Shown: positions 33,401 to 43,236 of the stretch, piece by piece | How positions within the stretch are numbered: the first letter of the stretch is position 1 | Layout: each line of letters starts with the position of its first letter | Source: Amyelois transitella | Lineage: Eukaryota > Arthropoda > Insecta > Lepidoptera > Pyralidae | Reading direction: 5' to 3' | Length of the DNA stretch: 64,000 bases | NCBI RefSeq assembly: GCF_032362555.1 | Contig: NC_083506.1 | Coordinates: forward strand, 13,728,501-13,792,500 | Notes under the pieces: model-generated | What the model saw: only the letters and a program-made list of their open reading frames with translations | What the model was told of the DNA's origin: nothing | Database searches by the model: none | Made by a program: the position numbers and the translations under genes

Positions 33401-34738
33401 GCGGGGAACACGGCCCACAGCAGGCACGTGAGCAGCGCGGTGGCGGCGTACGCGCGCTGCAGCCGCGCCGCGCGGGCGGCCGTGCGCGCGAGCAGGCCGC
33501 GCTGCCAGCCGGGAGGGGATGTCCCACCGTATGCTGGATCTGGAAAACATCATCCATTTTCACTAGCAATTCAAAGCATACTATTCTTACTTTATAAAAT
33601 TATAATGAAAAAAAAAACCATTTGTTTACACTAAAGAGATTTTATAAGCAGTCAAAAAAGTTGCGCTGATTAGCCAAAAGAGAGCAATCGAACCCTTTTA
33701 TGACTCAGCTCGTTTTGGTGGAGATGTGGCTGATAGTGTGATGTGTGCTGTTGCATGGGCCTATCTTATATTACGCTTTCATTTGGCCTTCATGTATATT
33801 ACCAATGACATTGCCAGGAATACTTCTCTTCAATGATGCTCACATAACAAAAAGTAATAATTGCCTTCGAATCCATCCACCATGAGGTCGATGCGCCGCG
33901 CGTCCGCGTGGAACACGAGCTGCTTGACGATGGACGTCACGTGGCACAGCAGCAGGAACATCACGCGCGCCAGCTTGTCCATGTCGTTCCGCTCCTAGTG
34001 CAATCATCACGTGCAGTGAACATCCGTGATTTTCAACGGAATAGAGAACAATATATGATTAATTATGATCCATATTTCGGGTTGAATGGTCGAGGGTTAA
34101 GATAATTTGTGACTTAAAAGGCAAACCCATTTCTAGTATTCCATCCTCACAGCGGGTACTATCTCTTTCTTTACTAGTTGCTTTGAATGCTAACTGAAAG
34201 CAAACATCATAAATAACCCTCCCTCCACATTCAGAAAGCTGGTTCTGAAAACATAATCCAAGGATATTGATTTATTACCAATAGATATAGAGATAAGGTA
34301 CCTGATAGGCATAGATGAACTGCTGCAGCAGGTAGGTGGCGGTGGCGGCGAGTGCGCACCCGCGGTACAGCTCGTGCGCGCGGCGGCGCGGCGCCAGGCG
34401 GCAGAACCCGCTCCAGCGCAGCGTGCGCAGGTGCGGCGACAGCGACTGCGCCGCCAGCGACTTCGGCACCTTCTACACACATGTTTTATAGGCGATATCT
34501 ATAGGCACTAAACTCGAAGAATAATAATAAAGATTAAAAGTAAAATGTTACATTAAAGTATACAGCGAGTCTTAAACTTATGGAAACGTATTATTGTCAA
34601 CTGTTCCACTGCCATATTACTGAAAAACTTTGTTCAGAGCGGACTTAAGTTCTGAGGACATTCCTTTTATATTGTCATCTCGGTACTTATTTTACCTACC
34701 TTGCCTTGAAGACTTTTGGAGTTAGTTTGGGCACTCAT
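30431..34738 (-). CDS. Insect odorant receptor (seven-transmembrane, 7tm_6 family), 10 exons
   Basis: Ligand-gated cation channel subunit of chemosensory neurons; family members work with the co-receptor Orco in the dendritic membrane. Exons from 5' to 3' on the - strand: 34700-34738, 34302-34472, 33865-33994, 33317-33539, 33078-33200, 31540-31659, 31144-31243, 30856-30960, 30594-30749, 30431-30481. They sum to 1,218 nt, 405 residues plus stop, the usual family length. Recognisable segments are YLLQQFIYAYQ (TM1 region), an extracellular segment with PFWVGIDCTHS, the TM4 segment TYSFYVTSLVGIANTTMDAF, LNKLFVDCLDHYKKI, and the C-terminal SSYTFYAVLRQTK, a family hallmark. The start codon heads a short first exon, common in these genes. 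Intron 3 uses a GC donor, required to keep frame. No stop or frameshift is seen, so the gene looks intact. It cannot be assigned to a numbered receptor. Confidence 0.88.
31767..32017 (-). mobile_element. tRNA-derived SINE, copy 3, in receptor intron
   Basis: Best-preserved copy: A box TGGCGCAGCGG and B box GGTTCGAATCC in the head (right end), body as in the other copies, and an AT-rich tail followed by a 23-base T run on the + strand (about 31744-31766), i.e. a poly(A)-like tail on the element strand. It lies in the large fifth intron of the odorant receptor in the receptor's own orientation. Confidence 0.82.
32175..32275. mobile_element. Interspersed repeat with (TATG)n tail
   Basis: Segment ctgaacgtggcctatcagtc ... 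ggtatatagacgtgattat ending in a tatgtatgtatgtatg tract. It matches the fragment at 16135-16250 and shares its tail type with the LINE at 20121-20783. Non-coding, in the receptor's fifth intron. Confidence 0.5.
32805..32860. repeat. Perfect 26-bp inverted repeat with 4-base loop
   Basis: Arms 32805-32830 and 32835-32860 are exact reverse complements around the loop gggt. Located in the odorant receptor's fifth intron; the pre-mRNA would form a 26-bp hairpin. Confidence 0.9.
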
Positions 34739-36396
34739 AGTTTAATCTGGATTAAAAAAAAACAGAAACCTCTTCCGATTATATTAATAATTAATAATAT
34801 CATTTAGTTTCACAGCTTTGAAATAAAAATAACCTCTGAAATAGTTTGATAAGATAATATTTAAATTAATAAAAAAATCTTTGGAATTACTTTCAAGGAA
34901 ATATAGGCTATTGAAAATGAAAATCATTAGTAAGTTTGATGCACGACGCGAACTAATTAATACTAATAAAACTAATAGGTATTCTGCGGTAATGATTGTC
35001 AACTGTTAGTATTACTGTCAACCCTTCAGTGACGTTTTGCTTTTATATTCCGATGAAGTATAAACTAATTATAAAGTATGTTTTTACATTTTGCGTTTTG
35101 CTTCTCATGGCTGTTAATTTATTTTTATATGATTTTTTCGAAAAAAAAATCTATTTGATCACTAAAGAAATAAACTACAAATATTTTTTTTCTTCTTAGG
35201 GTGAATTACCTAAATGAAGGCAATATTTAAATCACAAAATCACAAAGTAATAAAATTGAATTAAATGGTTAACAAGTTACAAATCAAATTTCAAAATCTT
35301 CTCAATCAAAATTATTTTTTTTTGTGATTCCTAAATTTTGTATCTATTTATGCTACAAGATTATTCTAAATAAATATAAATAAGAAAGTGTCTTTCCGAC
35401 CAATGAAAATCAAAAACGGGTTAATCCAATGTTATAAATATTAGAGCGACATAATATTGTGTTGCGGAGTTGTAGGCGGAGCGAGGCGGGGCGAGCGTCC
35501 GAGTGTCATGAAATATTCAGCGGCTATTAGCGTCGCGGCGATGTCGTAGCTAATAACATGTTCTATAATAATAATTACAGGCTGTGGCGACTAATTACTA
35601 TTTATACTTAATGTCTATATTATTTGCAATGAAGTATTATGGCTAACGAAATTTTAAAAGCAGATTCTATTGCATATGTAAAATGAAAATAGAGTAGTTA
35701 CTCTGTTGTAAATATAAAACGCAAAATAACTCGTTTTACTCCTAAAACTATAACGATAATGAAGTATTATGGCTAACGAAATTTTAAAAGCAGATTCTAT
35801 TGCATATGTAAAATGAAAATAGAATAGTTACTCTGTCGTAAATATAACACGCAAAATAACTCGTTTTACTCCTAAAACTATAACAAATGTATTAATTTCC
35901 TACAAGCCAACGTAAAAACAAAAATCGCTTATCACAATCCACTGAGCTAGCTAGCTTTAGCTACTGTCAAAAAGCTTCCTATATAATATTTGCACACAAC
36001 AACTTACACAATACAATGATCCGCTTTCAAATTCCAAAAACATCAAGTAAAATAATTTCGGTTGATTTTTGAGGAGTAACCTGGAATATCTTCCACGCTT
36101 ATGACCAAAAATTCACCAAATTTGTAAGATTCCTAACTGAGACGCAACTTCTCTCTTCCAAAGTCTAATGAACACAGAATCAAAGTTATCGGATAATTAA
36201 TTCAGAAGATATGCCATAACAAAGCCTTGCAGGGGCAATAATAATTGACGCCAGGAAGATAAAGAACACAGTAAACTGGCAAAACTACAATGACAAAGGC
36301 AAAAGTTACAACCATTCGTTACTAGATGGCACTGTATCTAAAGTAACACGCGGTGTGGTTTCACGTTCAATGCTATTTAAAGAAACGAAATTTGCC
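34739..36396. other. Receptor upstream region and proximal subtelomere
   Basis: AT-rich sequence with no recognised gene. It should contain the odorant receptor promoter, but no clear TATA or initiator can be defended. It holds the tandem duplication at 35628-35884 and a GC-richer patch near 35460-35520, and ends where the 16-bp telomere-variant array begins. Confidence 0.5.
35628..35884 (+). repeat. 130-bp tandem duplication
   Basis: Copy 1 (35628-35757) and copy 2 (35758-35884) align directly, with only three base differences by eye. Both begin aatgaagtattatggctaac. AT-rich and non-coding. It lies 0.5 kb from the telomere-like array. Confidence 0.9.
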
Positions 36397-37359
36397 GGGG
36401 GGGCGGGTTAGGTTAAGGGCGGGTTAGGTTAAGGGCGGGTTAGGTTAAGGGCGGGTTAGGTTAAGGGCGGGTTAGGTTAAGGGCGGGTTAGGTTAAGGGC
36501 GGGTTAGGTTAAGGGCGGGTTAGGTTAAGGGCGGGTTAGGTTAAGGGCGGGTTAGGTTAAGGGCGGGTTAGGTTAAGGGCGGGTTAGGTTAAGGGCGGGT
36601 TAGGTTAAGGGCGGGTTAGGTTAAGGGCGGGTTAGGTTAAGGGCGGGTTAGGTTAAGGGCGGGTTAGGTTAAGGGCGGGTTAGGTTAAGGGCGGGTTAGG
36701 TTAAGGGCGGGTTAGGTTAAGGGCGGGTTAGGTTAAGGGCGGGTTAGGTTAAGGGCGGGTTAGGTTAAGGGCGGGTTAGGTTAAGGGCGGGTTAGGTTAA
36801 GGGCGGGTTAGGTTAAGGGCGGGTTAGGTTAAGGGCGGGTTAGGTTAAGGGCGGGTTAGGTTAAGGGCGGGTTAGGTTAAGGGCGGGTTAGGTTAAGGGC
36901 GGGTTAGGTTAAGGGCGGGTTAGGTTAAGGGCGGGTTAGGTTAAGGGCGGGTTAGGTTAAGGGCGGGTTAGGTTAAGGGCGGGTTAGGTTAAGGGCGGGT
37001 TAGGTTAAGGGCGGGTTAGGTTAAGGGCGGGTTAGGTTAAGGGCGGGTTAGGTTAAGGGCGGGTTAGGTTAAGGGCGGGTTAGGTTAAGGGCGGGTTAGG
37101 TTAAGGGCGGGTTAGGTTAAGGGCGGGTTAGGTTAAGGGCGGGTTAGGTTAAGGGCGGGTTAGGTTAAGGGCGGGTTAGGTTAAGGGCGGGTTAGGTTAA
37201 GGGCGGGTTAGGTTAAGGGCGGGTTAGGTTAAGGGCGGGTTAGGTTAAGGGCGGGTTAGGTTAAGGGCGGGTTAGGTTAAGGGCGGGTTAGGTTAAGGGC
37301 GGGTTAGGTTAAGGGCGGGTTAGGTTAAGGGCGGGTTAGGTTAAGGGCGGGTTAGGTTA
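36397..37359 (+). repeat. Homogeneous 16-bp telomere-variant satellite array
   Basis: Fifty-nine full copies of gggcgggttaggttaa (36401-37344) plus a partial unit, with no base change seen by eye. The unit contains one intact TTAGG, a TTAA variant and a GGGCGGG block. The array passes directly into canonical TTAGG at about 37353. Paired units give G3-N-G3-N10-G3-N-G3, so the G strand has quadruplex potential. Position and composition suggest a degenerate telomere segment that has been amplified and homogenised. Confidence 0.95.
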
Positions 37360-37378
37360 GGTTAGGTTAGGTTAGGTT
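37353..37378 (+). repeat. Short canonical (TTAGG)n block proximal to the SART element
   Basis: About five TTAGG units between the 16-bp array and the 5' end of the SART-type element. This is the first canonical telomere repeat met when moving toward the chromosome end, and it gives the insertion context of that element. Confidence 0.9.
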
Positions 37379-37895
37379 GGGGTGCTACGGTCAGGAAACC
37401 TCCACGTTGGCTCAGTACCTTGAAAGCTTTGCTTCTGTTGCTTGATCTTTGATCCGGTGATAGCGGCGGGCTGACAAGACACTGGGCTGGTGCACCCTGG
37501 GCGATGGTTAATAACTCCCCGCTATTAGGGGTCTTGTTATCCATCGGCAAATGTCCTGACACATGGACGGGCTGAATAGCCTAACCGGCTTCTGGGCAGA
37601 CGCTTTTGCGTCCAGGTCCGTCTACCAGTCGCTCCCTCTTGTCTGCCCTCAGACAGTGAGTGGATGTGGCTCGCGCGGCGTCAGGTTTCGGCTCGGCGCC
37701 GGGCAACTCGTTACCCCAAATTGATGGGGCCGAGGACGTTTGTCGCGAGGAAGAAAACCTCAATAAAAAATAACCCTAATCCCAAGGTCGGGCGTGCCGA
37801 TGGGATGAATGGCGGGGGGGGAGCCCCGTCCCAAGCGCCCACTGAAGAGGTGGAGGAGTTCAGGGACCTCACCCTGTTAAAAAAAAAGGAAACTC

Positions 37896-39827
37896 ATGAA
37901 TATGGCGTCTAAGAAAACGATCATACCCCAGGAGGGTACCGACTCCCAAGGAGTCGGAGAATCCCTCCCCACGCCTTCGGGCGTGGGCTGCCCCACCGTA
38001 TCTGGGGGGGGCACTTACCGCCAGAGGGACGCAAGTCCCTCCCAACTGTCGACACGGTCGACAAGCCGAGGGTCACTGATCCTCGCACCGACATCCGACG
38101 AGGACAACGATAGCCTTCCGGAGGTCATCATGACGGAGGATGATAAGAACGACGGGGGCAGTGTTCCCCGTAAACGAAAGGCACTGGAGGGGTCTGCACT
38201 AAGATCGCGAGGCCCCAAAATTAACACAGCTACGAGGGGCCGTCACGCTGGTCGGCGCACACAGACATCGCCACCCAAGCCCGCCAGCAGCATCGTTGAC
38301 GAACAACTTGACGTTGTACGGACGTCTGTTGGGAATGTACTGGAGGAAGCCGGTAAATCCGGCAACCTCAAAGGCACAGTGTGGCGATCCATGAAGGATG
38401 CCTGTCAGCACATCTTAGATGCAGCTGATAAAATAGAAATGCACCAGGAGGAGTCGGCAGCAGTCAGAATTCTGACTGCTGACAACAGAAGGATGCGGGA
38501 GCAATTGGCGCAGCTGGAGCAGGAGACGAGGGCTCTTCGAAAGGCCTATGCCGAAAAATCTACCGGGCCGTCCACCTCAGGACCAGTCACAATGGCGGAA
38601 ATCAAGGACGTCCTTAAAGAGCTTGAGGTGTCCATTGAGAGGAACCTGTTCCTCAAAATAGGAGAAATGGTGACGACCCGGTTGAATGAAGCCGAAAAGA
38701 GGGGCATACTCGCCCCAGAACCAATTCTGCGCCCGCCACTGGCGGCTGACAGAAAGAAACAAAAAGCTGGGGATCTAGATGGCAGAGAGGGCAACACAGG
38801 GTCAACCCTCATGCCACCTGCAAGACCCGGACCGGTGCCGCAAACCAGGGCCAAGGCCAAGGCCAAAACCAAAGCTCGGCCACGTGAGCCAACGCCAGGC
38901 CCCTCCCGAATACCTCCCACTGAGGCGTCTCCGAACCCTGGAGGCACGGAGGTGTGGACAACGGTAGCCAGAAAGAAAAAAGGGAAAAGAAAAGGGAAGG
39001 GGAAACCAACCCAAGCCCCCAAAGCGGTAGCAAAACCGCCACCAAGGAAGGCGTTCACCCCACCGAAGTCAGCAGCGGTGGTGGTGACCCTGAAGCCGGA
39101 GTCCGATATGGACTATAAATCGATAATGGCCAAGGTCACCACCATCAAACTGCCGTCCATTGGGGTGGACCATGTTTCGGTGCGCAGGAGTGCTACGGGG
39201 GCTCGGATAATAGAGGTTCCTGGAGCAGACAGCGGGGCCGCAGCGGACGCTCTTGCTGAGAAGGTCCGGGAATTGATAGGCAACGAAGCGGAGATATCTC
39301 GGCCGTATAAAACGGCACAAGTCAAGGTCTCCGGCTTCGATGAGGCAGTGACTCTGGAGGCCCTCAGAGAAGCTGCAGCTGCAGCTGGGAAATGCCCACC
39401 GGGGCAAATTAAGGTTGGCGCTATCCGTATGGCGCCAGACCAAACTGGGGCAGCCATTTTAACCTGCCCTGTGGCGGCTGCCAACTCTCTCATAGAGCTC
39501 GGACGCCTCCTGGTCGGATGGTCGGCCGCCAAAGTCAAAGGGCTTGAAGCCCTGCCCATGCGATGCTTCCGCTGCATGGGCATGGGCCACACTAGGGCCC
39601 TCTGTCCATCCCCGGTGGACAGATCATCGATGTGCCACCGCTGCGGCAAAACGGGCCACACCACTGGTGAATGCCAGGTCAAAGAGCCATGGTGTGCAGT
39701 GTGCCATGCCGCCAAACTGCCGCCAGGACATGTCATGGGGGGGAAAGCCTGCAACCCCCCTCGCATAAGAGGCAAATCGGCCCTGGCAACGACCGAGGCC
39801 TCGGAGGGCCGCACCATGGAGCACTGA
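37896..39827 (+). CDS. SART-type ORF1 (Gag-like RNA-binding protein)
   Basis: 643 residues, taking the ATG at 37896, which opens the frame after the 5' UTR; a second ATG follows two codons later. The protein packages element RNA and is thought to direct the particle to telomeres in this family. Layout: serine/proline-rich N-terminus; a helical, probably coiled-coil stretch around residues 180-220 (QLAQLEQETRALRKAYAEK); a lysine-rich linker around 345-390 (KKKGKRKGKGK); and three zinc knuckles near the C-terminus. Knuckle 1 is C557-C560-H565-C570 (CX2CX4HX4C), knuckle 2 C580-C583-H588-C593, and knuckle 3 the looser C600-C603-H612-C619. It ends in TGA at 39825-39827, overlapping the ORF2 start. 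Confidence 0.88.
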   Translation: MNMASKKTIIPQEGTDSQGVGESLPTPSGVGCPTVSGGGTYRQRDASPSQLSTRSTSRGSLILAPTSDEDNDSLPEVIMTEDDKNDGGSVPRKRKALEGSALRSRGPKINTATRGRHAGRRTQTSPPKPASSIVDEQLDVVRTSVGNVLEEAGKSGNLKGTVWRSMKDACQHILDAADKIEMHQEESAAVRILTADNRRMREQLAQLEQETRALRKAYAEKSTGPSTSGPVTMAEIKDVLKELEVSIERNLFLKIGEMVTTRLNEAEKRGILAPEPILRPPLAADRKKQKAGDLDGREGNTGSTLMPPARPGPVPQTRAKAKAKTKARPREPTPGPSRIPPTEASPNPGGTEVWTTVARKKKGKRKGKGKPTQAPKAVAKPPPRKAFTPPKSAAVVVTLKPESDMDYKSIMAKVTTIKLPSIGVDHVSVRRSATGARIIEVPGADSGAAADALAEKVRELIGNEAEISRPYKTAQVKVSGFDEAVTLEALREAAAAAGKCPPGQIKVGAIRMAPDQTGAAILTCPVAAANSLIELGRLLVGWSAAKVKGLEALPMRCFRCMGMGHTRALCPSPVDRSSMCHRCGKTGHTTGECQVKEPWCAVCHAAKLPPGHVMGGKACNPPRIRGKSALATTEASEGRTMEH

Positions 39828-42800
39828 TGCCGGTACGGCCTGCTCCCCGCCTTGAGGTGCTGCAGGCCAATGCCAACCACTGCGCTCGTGCTCAAGACCT
39901 CTTGGTCCAGCACTTGGCGGAGTGGGGCATTGACGCTGCCGTCATATCGGAACCCTATTGCGTCCCCTCCCTCCCTAATTGGGCTGGAGACACAGAAGGG
40001 CTGGTGTCGGTGACCATCCCACAAACTGGCAATCGCCCACCTCTCTCGAAGATTGAGAACGGCAGGGGGTACGTAGCGGTGAAATGGGGAAATATTGTAA
40101 TTGTCGCAGCATATTTCTCCCCCAATGAACCGCTGCGTGCCTTTGAGCGCCTCCTCGAGAGAGTGGGGCAAGTGGTCGAGGGTGCGGCGCCGACACCGAT
40201 CATGCTAATGGGAGACCTTAACGCCAAACACTCTGCGTGGGGTTCTCCCATAACCAGCCCAAGAGGGGTAACACTCTATGATTGGGCGGTGGGAATGGGG
40301 CTTGAAGTCCTAAACCGGGGCAACACTTCCACATGCGTGCGGCGAAATGGTGCCTCGATAGTGGACGTGACGCTCGCGACCTCGAGTATTGCTGCACGCA
40401 TTGAGGACTGGCGCGTCCTGGAGGACGTGGAGACCCTCTCCGACCACCGCTACATACGGATGTCGGTCTCCAATACGCCCCATTCCCAACAGCCCACTCG
40501 AGGCAGAGGGAGACGCCAGGGGTTCCCCAGGTGGAATATGGCTAGCCTCAACAGGGACCTGGCTGAAGAGGCTGCCATGGTAATAGAGTGGAGAGAACCC
40601 ATACCAAGCCGCTCCCTTGGTGTGGAGGAAAGGGCACGTGGCTTTCGCGCGTCGCTCACTGAGGTGTGCGACGCATCCATGAGGAGGTCTGGTCCGCCGC
40701 CTGCTAAAAGGCAGGTACACTGGTGGTCTGAGGACATCGCTGCACTCAGATCTATCAGCAACCGTGCCCGCAGGGAGTACACCAGATGCAGGCGGCGGCG
40801 CAACCGCGAATACGGGGAGGAGGCCCGACTCTATTCTGCCCTCCAGGAGGCCAAAAAGGCCCTGTCGGTAGCAATTGCCAAAGCGAAAGACGACGCCCAC
40901 GAAGCGTTTCTGGCCACGCTAGACAGGGACCCATGGGGGAGGCCATATAGGGTAGTTCGCAACAAAATGCGCCACGCCCCCCCCACGGCCTCCTTGGAAC
41001 CGGACCTCCTCAATAAAATTGTTGAAGGCCTTTTCCCATCGGCCCAAGAATTTGCTCCTCCGAGTATGCAGGTCCCCGAGCGGGAGTCCACCACGGCCCC
41101 AGTGCCACCGGTGACGGATGATGAGTTCGACCGGGGTATGACACGTCTGACAGCCTGCAAAAAGGCACCAGGCCCGGACGGCGTCCCCGGTCTGATTCTA
41201 CCGGTGGTCGCAAAACACCTCGGGAGCCGCCTCAGACAATTATTCGACGACTGTCTGTCGTCTGGGCGGTTTCCCAGGCCGTGGAAAGAGGGAAGACTCT
41301 GCTTGCTCAGAAAGGAGAGCCGACCCGAGGACTCCCCTTCGGGATGGAGGCCCCTACTGATGCTGGATGAGACTGGTAAGCTGCTGGAACGAATTGTCGC
41401 CTCCAGAATTATCCAGCATCTGGAAAATGTCGGACCAAACGTGTCGGACCGCCAATTTGGTTTTAGAAAAGGGCGGTCGACCGTTGATGCGATAGGGGCC
41501 CTCCGCGAATTCTCGGAGGACGCAATAAAAAGGAAGGGAGGAGCCGTGGGTGTCTCGTTAGACATCGCAAACGCCTTCGGCTCCCTCCCATATGAGGTAA
41601 TAAAGGAGGCACTCCGATACCACGGAGTGCCTCTCTATCTGAGAAACCTCGTAGGGCACTACCTCTCTGAGAGGGTGGTGCTCTACGAGGACAGAGAAGG
41701 GAGGAAAGCCAGGGCGATGACCTGCGGTGTTCCTCAGGGGTCAGTGTTAGGACCCCTGCTTTGGAACATCGGCTTTGACTGGGCCATCCGCGGGAGCCTA
41801 CTCCCCCGGATGACCGTCATCTGCTATGCGGATGACACGATGGTGGCCATCTGGGGTGAGAAGCTGGAGAGCACCCTCAGGACAGCTGCAGTCGCAGCAG
41901 ACCTGATGGTCACCCGCGTCAGGCTTCTGGGGCTCAGGGTGGCCCTCAGCAAGTGCGAGGTCATCGTCTTTGGCAAAAGGGGCTGGAAACCGCCTGAGGG
42001 AGCGTCCATTCCAATAGGTGGGGAAAGGGTCCAGGTGAAGCCGTACATTAAGTACTTGGGCATAACCATGGACCCACGCTGGGACTTCCGGGAGCACTTT
42101 AAACAACTAGCACCCCGGATAGTCGGCGCAGCATCGGCCATGGGCCGGCTGCTGCCCAATGTCGGAGGGCCTAGCGCCCGGTGCCGGAAACTATATGCGG
42201 GCGTAGCCCGGAGCATGGCACTATATGGGGCGCCAATCTGGGCAGATAAGCTCTCCAGAGCCAACGTGGCCCAGCTGCGAAAGCCACAAAGAGTGGTGGC
42301 CAACCGCATAGCTCGGGCCTACGTAACGGTGGCTTGGGCGGCGGCATGCGTATTGGCCGGCACCCCACCATGGGACATGGACGCAAAAACTCAGGCGGAG
42401 GTTTATTGGGAGCGGGCGAGAAGACGAGCTCTCGGGGAAAGGCCCGCCCCAAGAGAAGTGAGAGGGGCCCGTCAGTTGGCCGTAGACAGGTTGAAAGAGC
42501 GGTGGCGAGATGAGCTAGAAAACTCCCAGTATGGTATACGTACCATCGGGGCGCTCCTCCCATCGCTCGAAGAATGGATGGACAGAAAGTACGGCCAACT
42601 GACGTATAGAATGACGCAGGTGATGACCGGACACGGGTGCTTCGGTCATTACCTGCATACAATAGGCAGAGAGCCAAGCCCGGTCTGCCACGAGTGTGGA
42701 GAGCCGGACGACACGGCTCAACACACCCTGGCAGAATGTGAGAGGTGGGCCACAGAAAGGGTGACCCTAGCAGTGGCCCTGGGCGACCGCGATCTCTCGC

Positions 42801-42988
42801 TGCACTGCATCGTCAGTAAGATGCTGGGCAGCGAGAGATGCTGGGACGCGATGTCCTGCTTCTGCGAGACGGTAATGTCGCAGAAGGAGACCGCTGAGAG
42901 GGAGCGTGAAGCGAGAGCTGAAGCGCTCCCATGCCGGCGAGGACGAAGAGGCAGACGGCGGGCGCAATACGCCCGCCGTTTACCCTAA
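39827..42988 (+). CDS. SART-type ORF2 (endonuclease and reverse transcriptase)
   Basis: 1,053 residues from the ATG at 39827-39829, which overlaps the ORF1 stop; an open frame extends upstream, but this ATG gives the canonical N-terminus. Function: nicks the telomeric repeat and reverse-transcribes element RNA onto the 3' end. The APE-type endonuclease shows E42 (ISEPY), D130 and N132 (GDLNAKHSAWGS) and D206-H207 (SDHRY). The reverse transcriptase shows KAPGPDGVPG, DIANAFGSLP, GVPQGSVLGPLLWN and the catalytic YADD at 667-670. The C-terminus has a CCHC-type zinc motif C954-C957-H966-C971. No RNase H signature is present. All catalytic residues I can place are intact. Confidence 0.9.
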   Translation: MPVRPAPRLEVLQANANHCARAQDLLVQHLAEWGIDAAVISEPYCVPSLPNWAGDTEGLVSVTIPQTGNRPPLSKIENGRGYVAVKWGNIVIVAAYFSPNEPLRAFERLLERVGQVVEGAAPTPIMLMGDLNAKHSAWGSPITSPRGVTLYDWAVGMGLEVLNRGNTSTCVRRNGASIVDVTLATSSIAARIEDWRVLEDVETLSDHRYIRMSVSNTPHSQQPTRGRGRRQGFPRWNMASLNRDLAEEAAMVIEWREPIPSRSLGVEERARGFRASLTEVCDASMRRSGPPPAKRQVHWWSEDIAALRSISNRARREYTRCRRRRNREYGEEARLYSALQEAKKALSVAIAKAKDDAHEAFLATLDRDPWGRPYRVVRNKMRHAPPTASLEPDLLNKIVEGLFPSAQEFAPPSMQVPERESTTAPVPPVTDDEFDRGMTRLTACKKAPGPDGVPGLILPVVAKHLGSRLRQLFDDCLSSGRFPRPWKEGRLCLLRKESRPEDSPSGWRPLLMLDETGKLLERIVASRIIQHLENVGPNVSDRQFGFRKGRSTVDAIGALREFSEDAIKRKGGAVGVSLDIANAFGSLPYEVIKEALRYHGVPLYLRNLVGHYLSERVVLYEDREGRKARAMTCGVPQGSVLGPLLWNIGFDWAIRGSLLPRMTVICYADDTMVAIWGEKLESTLRTAAVAADLMVTRVRLLGLRVALSKCEVIVFGKRGWKPPEGASIPIGGERVQVKPYIKYLGITMDPRWDFREHFKQLAPRIVGAASAMGRLLPNVGGPSARCRKLYAGVARSMALYGAPIWADKLSRANVAQLRKPQRVVANRIARAYVTVAWAAACVLAGTPPWDMDAKTQAEVYWERARRRALGERPAPREVRGARQLAVDRLKERWRDELENSQYGIRTIGALLPSLEEWMDRKYGQLTYRMTQVMTGHGCFGHYLHTIGREPSPVCHECGEPDDTAQHTLAECERWATERVTLAVALGDRDLSLHCIVSKMLGSERCWDAMSCFCETVMSQKETAEREREARAEALPCRRGRRGRRRAQYARRLP

Positions 42989-43186
42989 TCGCGCCGTAAG
43001 GCGAAACCGGGGGGCGTCGTGGTAGAATGCTTGCGATCCCACGGCGCCCCCAACAACGGCTGGTGCGGAAACGCCGTAGGAGGTTTTAGTGGGTAGTCTG
43101 GGCCGATTAGCGACCCGGGAGTCCCACACTCCAGGGGAGATCCCCTTCCCCTGGGTCGCCTGTAAATGGGTTTCCTCCTACGAGAA

Positions 43187-43236
<50 letters not shown>

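Larger units (their letters stand above)
37379..43231 (+). mobile_element. Full-length SART-type telomeric non-LTR retrotransposon
   Basis: Complete element: 5' UTR (37379-37895), ORF1, ORF2, 3' UTR (42989-43187) and a 44-base poly(A) (43188-43231). The class is R1-clade telomere-specific LINE. Sense strand equals the TTAGG strand, the orientation known for Bombyx SART1 and opposite to TRAS. ORF1 ends and ORF2 starts in a TGATG overlap, which parallels the stop-start coupling described for SART1 (TAATG). ORF2 has endonuclease and RT, a C-terminal CCHC and no RNase H. Both ORFs are open end to end, so the copy is potentially active. Assignment to SART rather than another R1 family rests on orientation, telomeric position and ORF layout. 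Confidence 0.85.

Noticed and set aside
36397..37359. CRISPR-like array
   Set aside because: Units are contiguous with no unique spacers, in a eukaryotic telomeric setting; it is a simple satellite.
38546..40171. Long - strand open frames opposite the SART ORFs (also 40310-40900, 40831-41565, 42171-42677)
   Set aside because: They mirror the GC-rich coding frames of the SART element, show no protein motif and have no independent signal.
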